NCBI GenBank assembly: GCA_019634575.1
Contig: JAHCAY010000001.1
Coordinates: 2,728,001-2,792,000 of the forward strand
Direction: 5' to 3'
Origin: Candidatus Didemnitutus sp.
GTDB taxonomy: Bacteria; Verrucomicrobiota; Verrucomicrobiia; Opitutales; Opitutaceae
DNA: 64,000 nt
Position 1 is the stretch's first letter. Every line of letters begins with the position of its first letter. Below the pieces are notes generated by a model. That model ran no database searches. It saw only the letters and a list, made by a program, of their open reading frames with translations, and had not been told where the DNA came from. The translations under genes and the position numbers were made by a program. Shown piece after piece: positions 1 to 9,329 of the stretch.

Positions 1-552
1 GCCGGCGACGGCACAGCGCACGTCGGCGAGATCGGCGTCGGTGGCGTAGGCTGCGCGCGCGTGATCGGCATACACGAGCAACGCCGGATCGCCGCGCCCG
101 CCCATGACGCGCGCAGGTGAGACGAGGCCGTGCTCGCCCTTGCTCAAACCGCGAATGTCCGACGCTGCACCGGTCGTGTAGCGGACCTTGTCTTCGCCGG
201 GGCCGGGCTTCGGGTTGATCATGGCAAAGAAGCTGGCGTTGATCGCGAGCGTCGCGCCGTTAGCCTGCGCCCATTGGTTCACGGGTAGGAGCTTCACCTC
301 GGTGCCCGCCGGGTCGCCGGCCGCGGGCGTGAGCGGCTCGGTGGCGCCGACGTGGATGCCGGGCGCGTCGAGATGGACCTTGGCCCAAAAACCGCGCAGC
401 GGCCCGGCGGCTGTCTGCGTCTCGATCGTGCCATAAACGATCGGCTCGCTCGCGGCGAGCGCACCGGCAAAGAAGAACGCGAACGCGAGCGCGCAACCGA
501 CTCGTATCCGTAGGGGCGCAGTCTTGCTGCGCCCTCCACTTGAGCGCGGCAT
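1..552 (-). CDS. Exported phosphodiester glycosidase (NAGPA-like) domain protein, C-terminus outside the window
   Basis: The frame is open from an ATG at 552 to the window edge, giving 184 codons without a stop. The N-terminus is a signal peptide: a basic start, a run of Ala/Phe/Leu at about residues 20-33, and an ALA-A cleavage site. Downstream it reads LAINASFFAMINP and GGRGDPALLVY, the pattern of the NAGPA/phosphodiester glycosidase family, in which a stretch like INASFF is typical. The role is probably hydrolysis of a sugar-phosphate or cell-wall glycan linkage in the periplasm; the substrate is unknown. It lies 64 bp downstream of dacB on the same strand, which fits an envelope job. The only usable start sits in the loop of a long inverted repeat, so the first 15 or so residues are encoded by repeat DNA. 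The family call is by pattern only. Confidence 0.6.
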   Translation of the reverse strand, partial: MPRSSGGRSKTAPLRIRVGCALAFAFFFAGALAASEPIVYGTIETQTAAGPLRGFWAKVHLDAPGIHVGATEPLTPAAGDPAGTEVKLLPVNQWAQANGATLAINASFFAMINPKPGPGEDKVRYTTGAASDIRGLSKGEHGLVSPARVMGGRGDPALLVYADHARAAYATDADLADVRCAVAG

Positions 553-585
553 CAACAGAAGGGCGCAGCAAGACTGCGCCCCTAC
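510..585. repeat. REP-like paired inverted repeat, 26-bp perfect arms
   Basis: Arms 510-535 and 560-585 are exact reverse complements separated by 24 bp. Each arm is itself nearly palindromic (GGGCGCAG and CTGCGCCC around a short core), the layout of a REP doublet. The left arm lies in the coding region of the first gene, and the spacer contains that gene's ATG. Confidence 0.85.
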
Positions 586-616
586 AGCTCCAGCCAACGA
601 ACGGTCGATCTTGGGG

Positions 617-2101
617 CTAACGCGCAGCATAATTCGCGAGCATCACGGCGAGTTCATCGAGCTCGGCGCGCGCGGGGCGCTCCGGCGTGCCGACGTGGCG
701 GTTGAGCATGAAACTGAACGCCACGCGCTCGCCGGCGGCGGTCGTAGCATAGCCGGAAAGCGTCGCGGACCAGCGCAGGCCGCCGGTCTTGGCGTGGACA
801 TTATTCTCGGCCGCGGTGCCGCGCATGCGGTTCCGCAAAGATCCGTCGCGGCCCGCGATCGGCAGCGAAGCGGCGAACGCCTCCGCCTCGCCGTGCCGCG
901 CCATGTAGCGGAGCAGGCTGACCGTCGCTTCGGCTGTGGTGAGGTTGTTGCGCGAGAGGCCGGAGCCTTCGTCGAAGATCACCTGTTTCGCCGGCACGCC
1001 GCACTCGTGCATGAAACCTTCGAGCGCCTCGACCGCCAGCTCGTCGCTGCGTTGCGTCGCGGGCGTAGTCGAGGTGCGCCGCAGTTCGCCGAGGTGCGAG
1101 AAGATCAGGTCGGTTTCGAGATTCTGCGACGGCTTCATGAAGCCCGCGACGAGCTCGCGCAGCGGCGGCGACTCGAGCACGGCGAGCGTGACGTCGGCGC
1201 GGACCGGCGCCTCGGGCCAGATCGCACTCCGCGCCTGGCCATCGACGGTGATGCCGGCGCGGCCGAGCGCTTCCTTGAGTGCGGCGGCGAACCATTGCGC
1301 AGGACGAAAAACAGGAGCCTCGGTCTTCACGGGCTTCGCACCGACCGGCAACGCACCGACGATCTCGACGGTTTGCGTGCCGAAGATGCGGCGCGTGTCC
1401 ACGCCGCGCGGCGATTTCGCGTCAGCCTCGAGCGTCTGGGTGCGGTTGACAAAGGTGAGTCCCGAAAGCGGCTCCAGCACCTCGAACGTGCACGGTTCGC
1501 CCGGCTTGGCTCCGGGCGCGACGCGCAGCTCGACAAAGTTATCGCAGAGCGTGACGCCGGAAACCTCCGCGCCGAAATCGTTGCGCATGTCGTCGACCGT
1601 CCAGCTCTCGGCGTCGGGCGCACAGCGCAGCCAGGTGCCGTCGGCCACGACGTCGCCGCGAATGTGTTTCACGCCGGCGCGACGCAGCGCGTCGACGAAC
1701 GGCTGGAACACCGACCAGAATTCCTGCGGCTTCTCTCGCGCGCCCCAGCTGGGGTCGCCGCGGCCCGCGATCACGAGGTCACCGGGCAGCGTGCCGTCGG
1801 GTTGCACCGCCGTGGTCGCGAGCAGCGGTGTGCGGATGCGGTAGTTGCCGCCGAGATGCGCGAGCGCCAGCGCGCCGGTGTAGAGCTTCGAGTTCGACGC
1901 CGGACTCTGACGCACGCGCGGCTGGAATTCCGCGAGCGTGGCGCCGCTGTCGAGCGACACGATTTTCACGCCCCAAATCGCACCCTCGAAACGCGGCTGC
2001 GTCACGAAGGCGGTGATTTCATCCTGCAGCGAGGCGGCGCGGAGCAGCGCGGAGCCGGTGAACGCGACCAACACGAGAAGGAGCCGGGGCAAGAGCGTCA
2101 T
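617..2101 (-). CDS. dacB: D-alanyl-D-alanine carboxypeptidase/endopeptidase, peptidase S13 (PBP4 type)
   Basis: Removes the terminal D-Ala from, or cleaves cross-links in, peptidoglycan in the periplasm. The protein is 494 residues, close to the family's usual 470-500. Residues 1-22 are a signal peptide. The three penicillin-binding motifs are present: SxxK as SNSK with nucleophile Ser69, SxN as SRN at 383-385, and KTG at 438-440. The start at 2101 is chosen because it begins directly with the signal peptide; the frame is open further upstream but that sequence is not protein-like. It is divergent from the dipeptide epimerase (118 bp between starts) and precedes the NAGPA-like gene on its own strand. 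The neighbourhood suggests peptidoglycan turnover. Confidence 0.93.
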   Translation of the reverse strand: MTLLPRLLLVLVAFTGSALLRAASLQDEITAFVTQPRFEGAIWGVKIVSLDSGATLAEFQPRVRQSPASNSKLYTGALALAHLGGNYRIRTPLLATTAVQPDGTLPGDLVIAGRGDPSWGAREKPQEFWSVFQPFVDALRRAGVKHIRGDVVADGTWLRCAPDAESWTVDDMRNDFGAEVSGVTLCDNFVELRVAPGAKPGEPCTFEVLEPLSGLTFVNRTQTLEADAKSPRGVDTRRIFGTQTVEIVGALPVGAKPVKTEAPVFRPAQWFAAALKEALGRAGITVDGQARSAIWPEAPVRADVTLAVLESPPLRELVAGFMKPSQNLETDLIFSHLGELRRTSTTPATQRSDELAVEALEGFMHECGVPAKQVIFDEGSGLSRNNLTTAEATVSLLRYMARHGEAEAFAASLPIAGRDGSLRNRMRGTAAENNVHAKTGGLRWSATLSGYATTAAGERVAFSFMLNRHVGTPERPARAELDELAVMLANYAAR

Positions 2102-2219
2102 CGCGCGCGCACTCAGCCACACGGTCGCGCGCGAGGCAACGCCGGAGCGCGGCTTGGGGCTTTCGGCTAGGCGCGCGCGGCTTGCCTGCGTTGCGGCGCG
2201 AGATTCTGCTCGGAGCGCC

Positions 2220-3311
2220 GTGAGTTCCCCAGCGCTCGTTCGCGAGCTTTCCTTTTTTGCGCTCGATATTCCGTTGTTCGTTCCGTTCGGCATTTCCGGC
2301 GGCGCGCAACCGGCCGCCAACAACGTCCTGGCGTGCGTCGAACTCGCCGACGGCACGAAGGGCTACGGTGAGGCGGCCCCTCTCCCGCCCTACAACGGCG
2401 AAACGCAGGCCGACGCCCTCCGCGCACTCGCCGCGATGCGTCCGCTCGTGCTCGGCCGCGACGCGACGGACTGGCAGGCGGTTGCCAGCTGGGCGCGCGA
2501 CTCCGGCGGCGCGCAATGCGGGTCCGCGCAATGCGCGTTCGAGATGGCGTTGCTCGATGCGCTGACGCGCCAGCGCGGGCAGTCGCTCACCCAATTTTTC
2601 GGCGGCGCGAGCACCACGCTCGAGACCGACATGACCGTCACGACCGGCACCGCGGCCCAAGCGGCCGAGGACGCGCGGGCGATCCGCGCGCGCGGCATCC
2701 GGCAGATCAAGGTGAAGGTGGGCGGCGCGAAGGGCGCGATGCACGACCTCGAGCGCATCGGTGCCATCGCCGCCGCCGCGCCGGATGCGCCACTGATCCT
2801 CGACGGCAATGCCGGCGTCTCGCGCGAGCACGCCCGCGAACTCGTGAAGGGCTTGCGCGCCGCGAAAATCACGCCGGCGCTGCTCGAACAGTGGCTGCCG
2901 AAGGACGATTTGAACGGCATGCGCGCCTTGCGCGAAGACAGCGGCTGGCTGGTCGCGGCCGACGAGGCCGCGTGCTCCGGCGACGACGTCGCCCGCATTG
3001 CCGACGCCCGGGCGGCGGACGTCGTGAACATCAAGTTGATGAAAGCGGGCGTGGCCGCCGCGCTGGAAATCGTGCGCGTGGCGCGCGAGCGCGACATCGG
3101 CCTGATGATCGGCGGCAACGTGGAATCGATCCTCGCGATGACTTTCTCGGCCTGCTTCGCGTGCGGCCACGGCGGATTCCAGTTCGCGGATCTCGACACG
3201 CCTTGGTTCCTCTCGGCAAACCCGTTCGAGGGTGGCTACGTCGCGAACGGCGGCCTGTTATCCGTCGCGCACATTGCGGCGGGCCATGGCGTAGTTCCGC
3301 TTAAGAAATGA
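2220..3311 (+). CDS. Enolase-superfamily dipeptide epimerase (L-Ala-D/L-Glu epimerase type)
   Basis: Predicted to epimerise dipeptides such as L-Ala-D-Glu released from peptidoglycan, in the cytoplasm. The GTG at 2220 gives 363 residues, the usual size. The muconate-lactonizing-type active site is complete: KxK at 164-166, the metal ligands Asp195 (in DGN), Glu223 and Asp248, and the second catalytic Lys272. A C-terminal DLDTP segment matches the dipeptide epimerases. There is no signal peptide. The flanking dacB and D-aminoacylase genes support a role in recycling cell-wall peptides and D-amino acids. The exact dipeptide specificity cannot be read from sequence, and a broader enolase-superfamily function is possible. 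Confidence 0.85.
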   Translation: MSSPALVRELSFFALDIPLFVPFGISGGAQPAANNVLACVELADGTKGYGEAAPLPPYNGETQADALRALAAMRPLVLGRDATDWQAVASWARDSGGAQCGSAQCAFEMALLDALTRQRGQSLTQFFGGASTTLETDMTVTTGTAAQAAEDARAIRARGIRQIKVKVGGAKGAMHDLERIGAIAAAAPDAPLILDGNAGVSREHARELVKGLRAAKITPALLEQWLPKDDLNGMRALREDSGWLVAADEAACSGDDVARIADARAADVVNIKLMKAGVAAALEIVRVARERDIGLMIGGNVESILAMTFSACFACGHGGFQFADLDTPWFLSANPFEGGYVANGGLLSVAHIAAGHGVVPLKK

Positions 3312-3349
3312 GGCTCGCGCGCGGCGCGATTTCCGGAATCTTGCCCGGC

Positions 3350-4933
3350 ATGAATCGACTCGGTCTCTGGCTCGCGGCGGCGTTGACTTTCGTGGCGGCG
3401 CGCGGTGCCGACTACGACGTGATTATCGCCGGCGGAAGCGTGGTCGACGGCACGGGTGCGCCGGCGCGCGCGGTGGATGTGGCGATCAAGGACGGCAAGA
3501 TTGCGAAGATCGGAGAGATCACCGGCTCGGCCGCGACACGCATCGACGCGCACGGTCTGGTGGTCGCGCCGGGCTTCATCGACGTGCACACGCACTCGGA
3601 CGATCTCGTCGAGCGGCTGCCGCTCTCGGAACACTTCCTGAAGATGGGCGTGACGAGCATCGTCGTCGGCAATTGCGGCGGCTCGAACGCGAATGTCGCG
3701 GAGTTCTTTGCGCGGCTGGAGAAGAACGGCGTGTCGCCGAATGTCGCGACGCTCATCGGTCACAATACCGTGCGCAAGGCGGCAATGGGCGGAATCTACG
3801 ACCGCGCGCCGACCGCGGCGGAACTGGCCGAGATGAAACGGCTGGTCGACCAAGCGATGAAGGACGGCGCGGTGGGGCTTTCGACGGGATTGATTTATCT
3901 GCCGGGCACGTTCGCAAAGACCGAAGAGATCGTGGAGCTCGCGAAGTCGATCGCCCCCTACGACGGCATCTACGCGAGCCACATGCGGTCGGAGAGCGGC
4001 AAGATTCTCGAGGCGATCGATGAGTTGCTGCGCATCGCGCGCGAGGCCGGCGTGCGCGCGGAGCTGTCGCACATCAAGCTCTCCGGCGAGAAATCCTGGG
4101 GACAGGCGGACAAAATTCTCGCGCATCTCGACGAGGCACGCGCTGCCGGCGTGCGCGTGAAGCAGGACCAGTATGCCTACACGGCGTCGAGCACGGGCAT
4201 CAGCCAATTGATCCCCGACGAGGCGTTCGATGGCGGGCATGAGAAATTTCTGGAGCGCCTGAACAATCCCGAGGAGAAGGCACGGATCGTCGCGAAGATG
4301 AAGGCGAGCATCATGGGCCGCGGGCGGATGGATTACGCGTATGCGGTCGTGGCGTCGTTCCGCGGCGACGTGACGCTGAACGGCATGAACATCGTCGAGG
4401 CGGCGCGGAAGTTGCGCGGCTCGGATTCGCTCGAGGATCAGATCGAAGTCATTCTCGAGATCGAACGTCGCGGCGGCGCGAGTGGGGTGTTCCACGGGAT
4501 GAGCGAGGACGACTTGAAGAAATTCATGGCGCATCCGGAGACGATGATCGCCTCGGACAGCGGCGAACGCGTGTTCGGCGAGGGCGTCCCCCACCCGCGC
4601 GGCTACGGCAACAACGCGCGCGTGCTCGGCCGCTATGTGCGCGAGCTGCACGTGCTCACGCTCGAGGACGCGGTGCGCAAGATGACGAGTTTGCCGGCGA
4701 AACACTTTCAGCTCCGCGGGCGCGGCGTGTTGCGCGAGGGAAATTGGGCGGACGTGGCGGTGTTCGATCCGGCGAAGATCGGCGATCCGTCGACCTACAA
4801 GGATCCGCATCACTACGCGGTCGGCGTGCCGTTCGTGCTCGTGAATGGCGTGGTCGTCATCCGCGACGGCGCGCACACCGGCGCGAAGCCAGGCATGGCG
4901 CTGCGGCATCTGTCGCCGAGCGCCAGCGAGTGA
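3350..4933 (+). CDS. Exported N-acyl-D-amino-acid deacylase (D-aminoacylase), amidohydrolase family
   Basis: Hydrolyses N-acyl-D-amino acids to the free D-amino acid. The protein is 527 residues and begins with a signal peptide (about 1-19), so it probably works in the periplasm; I chose this ATG over one 14 codons upstream for that reason. The metal motif HTHSDD is at 80-85, and the Cys ligand typical of D-aminoacylases is Cys109 in VGNCGG. Further family marks are ELSHIKLSG, HGMSEDD and the catalytic Asp in ASDSGE, then HPRGYG. It starts 38 bp after the epimerase and is likely cotranscribed with it. Its stop codon directly abuts the stop codon of the next, convergent gene. Confidence 0.9.
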   Translation: MNRLGLWLAAALTFVAARGADYDVIIAGGSVVDGTGAPARAVDVAIKDGKIAKIGEITGSAATRIDAHGLVVAPGFIDVHTHSDDLVERLPLSEHFLKMGVTSIVVGNCGGSNANVAEFFARLEKNGVSPNVATLIGHNTVRKAAMGGIYDRAPTAAELAEMKRLVDQAMKDGAVGLSTGLIYLPGTFAKTEEIVELAKSIAPYDGIYASHMRSESGKILEAIDELLRIAREAGVRAELSHIKLSGEKSWGQADKILAHLDEARAAGVRVKQDQYAYTASSTGISQLIPDEAFDGGHEKFLERLNNPEEKARIVAKMKASIMGRGRMDYAYAVVASFRGDVTLNGMNIVEAARKLRGSDSLEDQIEVILEIERRGGASGVFHGMSEDDLKKFMAHPETMIASDSGERVFGEGVPHPRGYGNNARVLGRYVRELHVLTLEDAVRKMTSLPAKHFQLRGRGVLREGNWADVAVFDPAKIGDPSTYKDPHHYAVGVPFVLVNGVVVIRDGAHTGAKPGMALRHLSPSASE

Positions 4934-6286
4934 TCAGCTGATTTTTCCGAATAGCGCGGCGAGTTGGCGCCCGAACGCGGCCAGCATTTCCCGATACGAG
5001 ACGGGGTCGCCGCGGCTGATCGCACCGCTCAGGTAGAGCGCAAGCAGGACGGCGTTCGCCGCGACGCCAGCGGCGAGAAGCGCGGTGGTGACCCGGTGCA
5101 GGAGCGTGTGCTCGCGGGTTTTTGCCCAGAGCAGACCCCAGCCGGCCATGACGAAGAGCGTCGCGCCCTCGAAGGAGCGATTGCCGAAGGACGAGCCCCA
5201 CCACCAGCACCACCACGAGGCATTCAGGTAGGTGATCGCGGCGAGCGTCACGAGCCACGGCCACGGCAGGCGGCCGCGTGCGACCGCGACGGCGAGTGCG
5301 GCCACACCGATGGCCATGAGCGGATGCCAGTAGAGCCAACCGTGTTGCGGGGAGAAGAGCGTCGCGAGGAGTTGTGGGTGCGCGAAGTAGAACGGCTCGC
5401 TGTCGTAGGTATCGATGCGCCACGTGCCGTGGAGCGAGCGTTGCGCGAGGAGTTGCAGGGCGACGAAGCCGAGCGCCGGGACAAGCGCCCACGGCAGCTG
5501 ACGCACCGTCGCGGCGCGCGTCGCGGAGCTCGCGAGCAGGCGAAACAACACGACGCAGGGGAAAAGCAGATAGGGCGCGGCAATCGGGCGCGTGATCAGC
5601 AGCAATCCGGCGGTGGCGCCGGCGACGAGCCACGGTGCGCGCGCGCCAGGTTTCTCCACAGCGACGAGCACGCGGTCGTAGAGGATCGCGACGAGCGCGA
5701 AAGCCAGACTGTGCGGCATGCTCAGGCGCGCCGATTGGTAATAGAGCAGCGGACTCGCCAGCCAGCCGACGAACACGCCGACGGTGGCCGCATCGGTATC
5801 CATGTAGCGCACGAGCACGCGACGTGCGGCGAAGAGCCCGAGCACGACGTAGGCGAGTTGGCCGAGCCAGATGACGACGAAGTAGAGCGGTTGCCAGCCG
5901 TCGGCGGGGCCGCCGGTGGCGAGGGCGACGACGTGCGCGACGAGGAAAAACGGCAGCGACGCGACGGCCCAGCCGATCGGGTATTTGTTGCGCACGCGGC
6001 CGATGGGGGTGAGCGGCTCGGCTTGAGCGCGGACGCGCGCGGATTCCTCGATCGTGGGCGCTTGCGCGAGGTCGTTGCGGAAATCGAGGTCGTGGTCGAC
6101 GACGGGAGAGCGCACCCAGAAATAGTAGAAGCTGTCGTCCGTGCCCTGGAGCATCAGTCGCGGTGGCGTGCGGGCGAACATGTCCCAGCCTTGGTAGAGC
6201 AACGCCAGCGCGCCGAGGACGATGGCGGCGATGAGCAGGGCGCGGGACACGCGGGCGATTTCACGCAGCGGTGGGCGCGTTGGCAA
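4934..6286 (-). CDS. Polytopic membrane protein, possibly a GT-C-type glycosyltransferase
   Basis: A 450-residue integral membrane protein with about ten hydrophobic helices. After the first helix a large non-cytoplasmic loop carries an acidic pair (DDSFYYFW), as in GT-C glycosyltransferases that use lipid-linked sugars. I see no motif that fixes a family, so the function stays open. No ATG is available near the N-terminus: the start given is TTG at 6286, and a GTG at 6250 just before the first helix is an alternative. It sits downstream of the atp operon terminator and ends exactly where the D-aminoacylase gene ends. Confidence 0.55.
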   Translation of the reverse strand: MPTRPPLREIARVSRALLIAAIVLGALALLYQGWDMFARTPPRLMLQGTDDSFYYFWVRSPVVDHDLDFRNDLAQAPTIEESARVRAQAEPLTPIGRVRNKYPIGWAVASLPFFLVAHVVALATGGPADGWQPLYFVVIWLGQLAYVVLGLFAARRVLVRYMDTDAATVGVFVGWLASPLLYYQSARLSMPHSLAFALVAILYDRVLVAVEKPGARAPWLVAGATAGLLLITRPIAAPYLLFPCVVLFRLLASSATRAATVRQLPWALVPALGFVALQLLAQRSLHGTWRIDTYDSEPFYFAHPQLLATLFSPQHGWLYWHPLMAIGVAALAVAVARGRLPWPWLVTLAAITYLNASWWCWWWGSSFGNRSFEGATLFVMAGWGLLWAKTREHTLLHRVTTALLAAGVAANAVLLALYLSGAISRGDPVSYREMLAAFGRQLAALFGKIS

Positions 6287-6393
6287 TCCAGCGCGTGGTG
6301 AAGCGCAGAGTGCGCGTAGGCTGCGACGGCAGGGGCGAGGTATATGCCGCGAGCGTGTCGCCGCCGGGGACGTCGGCGACCACCTTGGATGGG

Positions 6394-6424
6394 AAAAGAA
6401 AAAGCGCGGCGTTGCGGCCGCGCT
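6394..6424 (-). terminator. Rho-independent terminator of the ATP synthase operon
   Basis: Read on the minus strand, an 8-bp GC-rich stem (6417-6424 with 6403-6410, loop of 6) is followed by TTTTCTTTT. It lies about 40 bp beyond the atpC stop codon. Confidence 0.85.
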
Positions 6425-6439
6425 CGAGAGTCGAACGAT

Positions 6440-6456
6440 GCAGGCTGGAAGCCTGC
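6440..6456. repeat. Short REP-like hairpin between atpC and its terminator
   Basis: A perfect 7-bp stem (GCAGGCT with AGCCTGC) around a 3-base loop. It has no T tract, so it is more like a REP palindrome or a 3'-end stabiliser than a terminator. Confidence 0.5.
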
Positions 6457-6465
6457 GCTACTTAC

Positions 6466-6873
6466 TCAGCGCTTGCGGCGCTTGAGGGCGAGTTGCACGC
6501 CGGAGTAGCGGACGAGGTTCTGCAGGTGTTCGAGTTCCTGCGGGTCGATCGTCTTGGCTTCGGCGAGTTGCTGCTCGGCACGCTTCATCGCGGCTTCGAC
6601 GGCGTTCTCGTCGATCTTCTCCTCGGTGATCGCGTTCTCGGCGAGCACACGGACGGATTCACCTTCGATTTGGGCGAAGCCGCCGCTGATGGCGAGGAAG
6701 TGCGTCTCCGCGCCCTTGGCCACGCGGAGTTCGCCGGAGGCGACTTGCGTGAGCAGCGGGATGTGGCCGGGGAGGATGCCGATCTCGCCCTCGACCGTCG
6801 GGATGACGACGGAGTCGATGGTGTCGGTGTAGACCTTCGCTTCCGGGGTGACGATTTCGAGTGTGAGAGACAT
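6466..6873 (-). CDS. atpC: F1Fo ATP synthase epsilon subunit
   Basis: The central-stalk subunit that couples rotation and restrains ATP hydrolysis. It is 135 residues, the normal length. The N-terminal beta-sandwich has the standard TPE...SVVIPTVEGEIGILPGHIPLL pattern (written here in part), and the C-terminal part is a helical hairpin rich in Glu/Lys/Ala. It is the last gene of the atp operon. A 97-bp purine/pyrimidine-biased inverted repeat separates it from atpD, whereas the other F1 gene junctions are shorter; translation of atpC may be adjusted separately. Confidence 0.96.
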   Translation of the reverse strand: MSLTLEIVTPEAKVYTDTIDSVVIPTVEGEIGILPGHIPLLTQVASGELRVAKGAETHFLAISGGFAQIEGESVRVLAENAITEEKIDENAVEAAMKRAEQQLAEAKTIDPQELEHLQNLVRYSGVQLALKRRKR

Positions 6874-6970
6874 GGGAATCTTTCTCTTCCCTCTTTCTCT
6901 TTCCTCTTTCTCCCTCGGGGACTGAGCCCTGACGAAAGAGAAAGATTAAGAGAAAGAGAAAGAAACGGAG
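6874..6970. repeat. Polypurine/polypyrimidine imperfect inverted repeat between atpD and atpC
   Basis: On the minus strand a pyrimidine-rich arm (about 6925-6965, runs of CTTT) is followed by a purine-rich arm (about 6876-6917, GAAAGA-type runs) reaching to within a few bases of the atpC ATG. The arms pair imperfectly over roughly 30 bases and would enclose the atpC ribosome-binding region. Confidence 0.65.
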
Positions 6971-8419
<1,449 letters not shown>

Positions 8420-8427
8420 TTAAAGGA

Positions 8428-9303
8428 TCAGGAAGCGGAGGCGAACTGCGCGGCGGCGATCTCGAGGATTTCCTGCGTGATGCCGGCCTGGCGCGCCTTG
8501 TTGTATTCGAGGGTGAGGTCGCCGAGGAGCTTGGTGGCGTTGTCCTTGGCGGTCTTCATCGCGACCATGCGCGCGCTGTGCTCGGAGGCCTTGGCGCTGA
8601 GCGCGAGCTGATAGACGTAGCGGTTCACGTAGAACGGCAGCAGCGCCTCGAGGACGGCTTGGGCGCTCGGCTCGAACAACATGTCGCGGTCGTCGTGCTT
8701 CGCGGTGTGGCCGGTCTCGCTGCGGAGGTGGTCGACGAAGTCGCGGACGTTCGTGAGCGGGAGCAGCGGACGGAGCGTGGGCTCCTGCACGAGCGTGTTC
8801 TTGAAGCGCGGATAGATGACCTCGATGGTGTCGATCGTCCCCTCGAGATACATCTGCATCATGAACTCGATGACGGGCTTCACCTCGGAGAAGGCTACGC
8901 GATCAGAGACCGTGAAGTCGGCGACGATGTCGCGCTTGGTGCGGCTGAGGAACTGCGCGCCCTTGCGGCCGATCGCGACGAACTTGGCCGGCGTCTTCAC
9001 GTCGAGGATGAGCTTGAAGAGGTTCGCGTTGAGCGGACCGCAGAGGCCCTTGTCGGTCGAGACGACGAGGATGCCGCGGGTCTTCACCTCGCGCTTCACA
9101 AGGAACGGATGGAGCGACTCGTCGACGCGACCCGCGAGCGCGGCCAGCATGTCGGCCATGAGCTGCGCGTAGGGGCGCCCGGCCATCGCGGCCTGCTGCG
9201 CCTTCTTCATCTTCGACGCGGCGACGAGCTCCATCGCCTTCGTGATCTGGCGGGTGTTCTTGACCGACTTAATGCGTCGGCGGATGTCGCGTGTTGAGGC
9301 CAC
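8428..9303 (-). CDS. atpG: F1Fo ATP synthase gamma subunit
   Basis: The rotating central stalk. The protein is 291 residues with the canonical N-terminal helix (DIRRRIKSVKNTRQITKAME) and a conserved C-terminal helix (YNKARQAGITQEILEI). Translation starts at GTG 9303, which gives the expected N-terminus. It lies 26 bp after atpA. Confidence 0.97.
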   Translation of the reverse strand: MASTRDIRRRIKSVKNTRQITKAMELVAASKMKKAQQAAMAGRPYAQLMADMLAALAGRVDESLHPFLVKREVKTRGILVVSTDKGLCGPLNANLFKLILDVKTPAKFVAIGRKGAQFLSRTKRDIVADFTVSDRVAFSEVKPVIEFMMQMYLEGTIDTIEVIYPRFKNTLVQEPTLRPLLPLTNVRDFVDHLRSETGHTAKHDDRDMLFEPSAQAVLEALLPFYVNRYVYQLALSAKASEHSARMVAMKTAKDNATKLLGDLTLEYNKARQAGITQEILEIAAAQFASAS

Positions 9304-9329
9304 GGTAAGCGGAGTGCGCTGCGGCTAGA

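Noticed and set aside
524..2170. Long plus-strand open frame (548 codons) opposite dacB
   Set aside because: Its product is Arg/Ala/Glu-rich without domains or a signal, and it is the antisense of a clear DacB with all three catalytic motifs. High GC leaves many such frames open.
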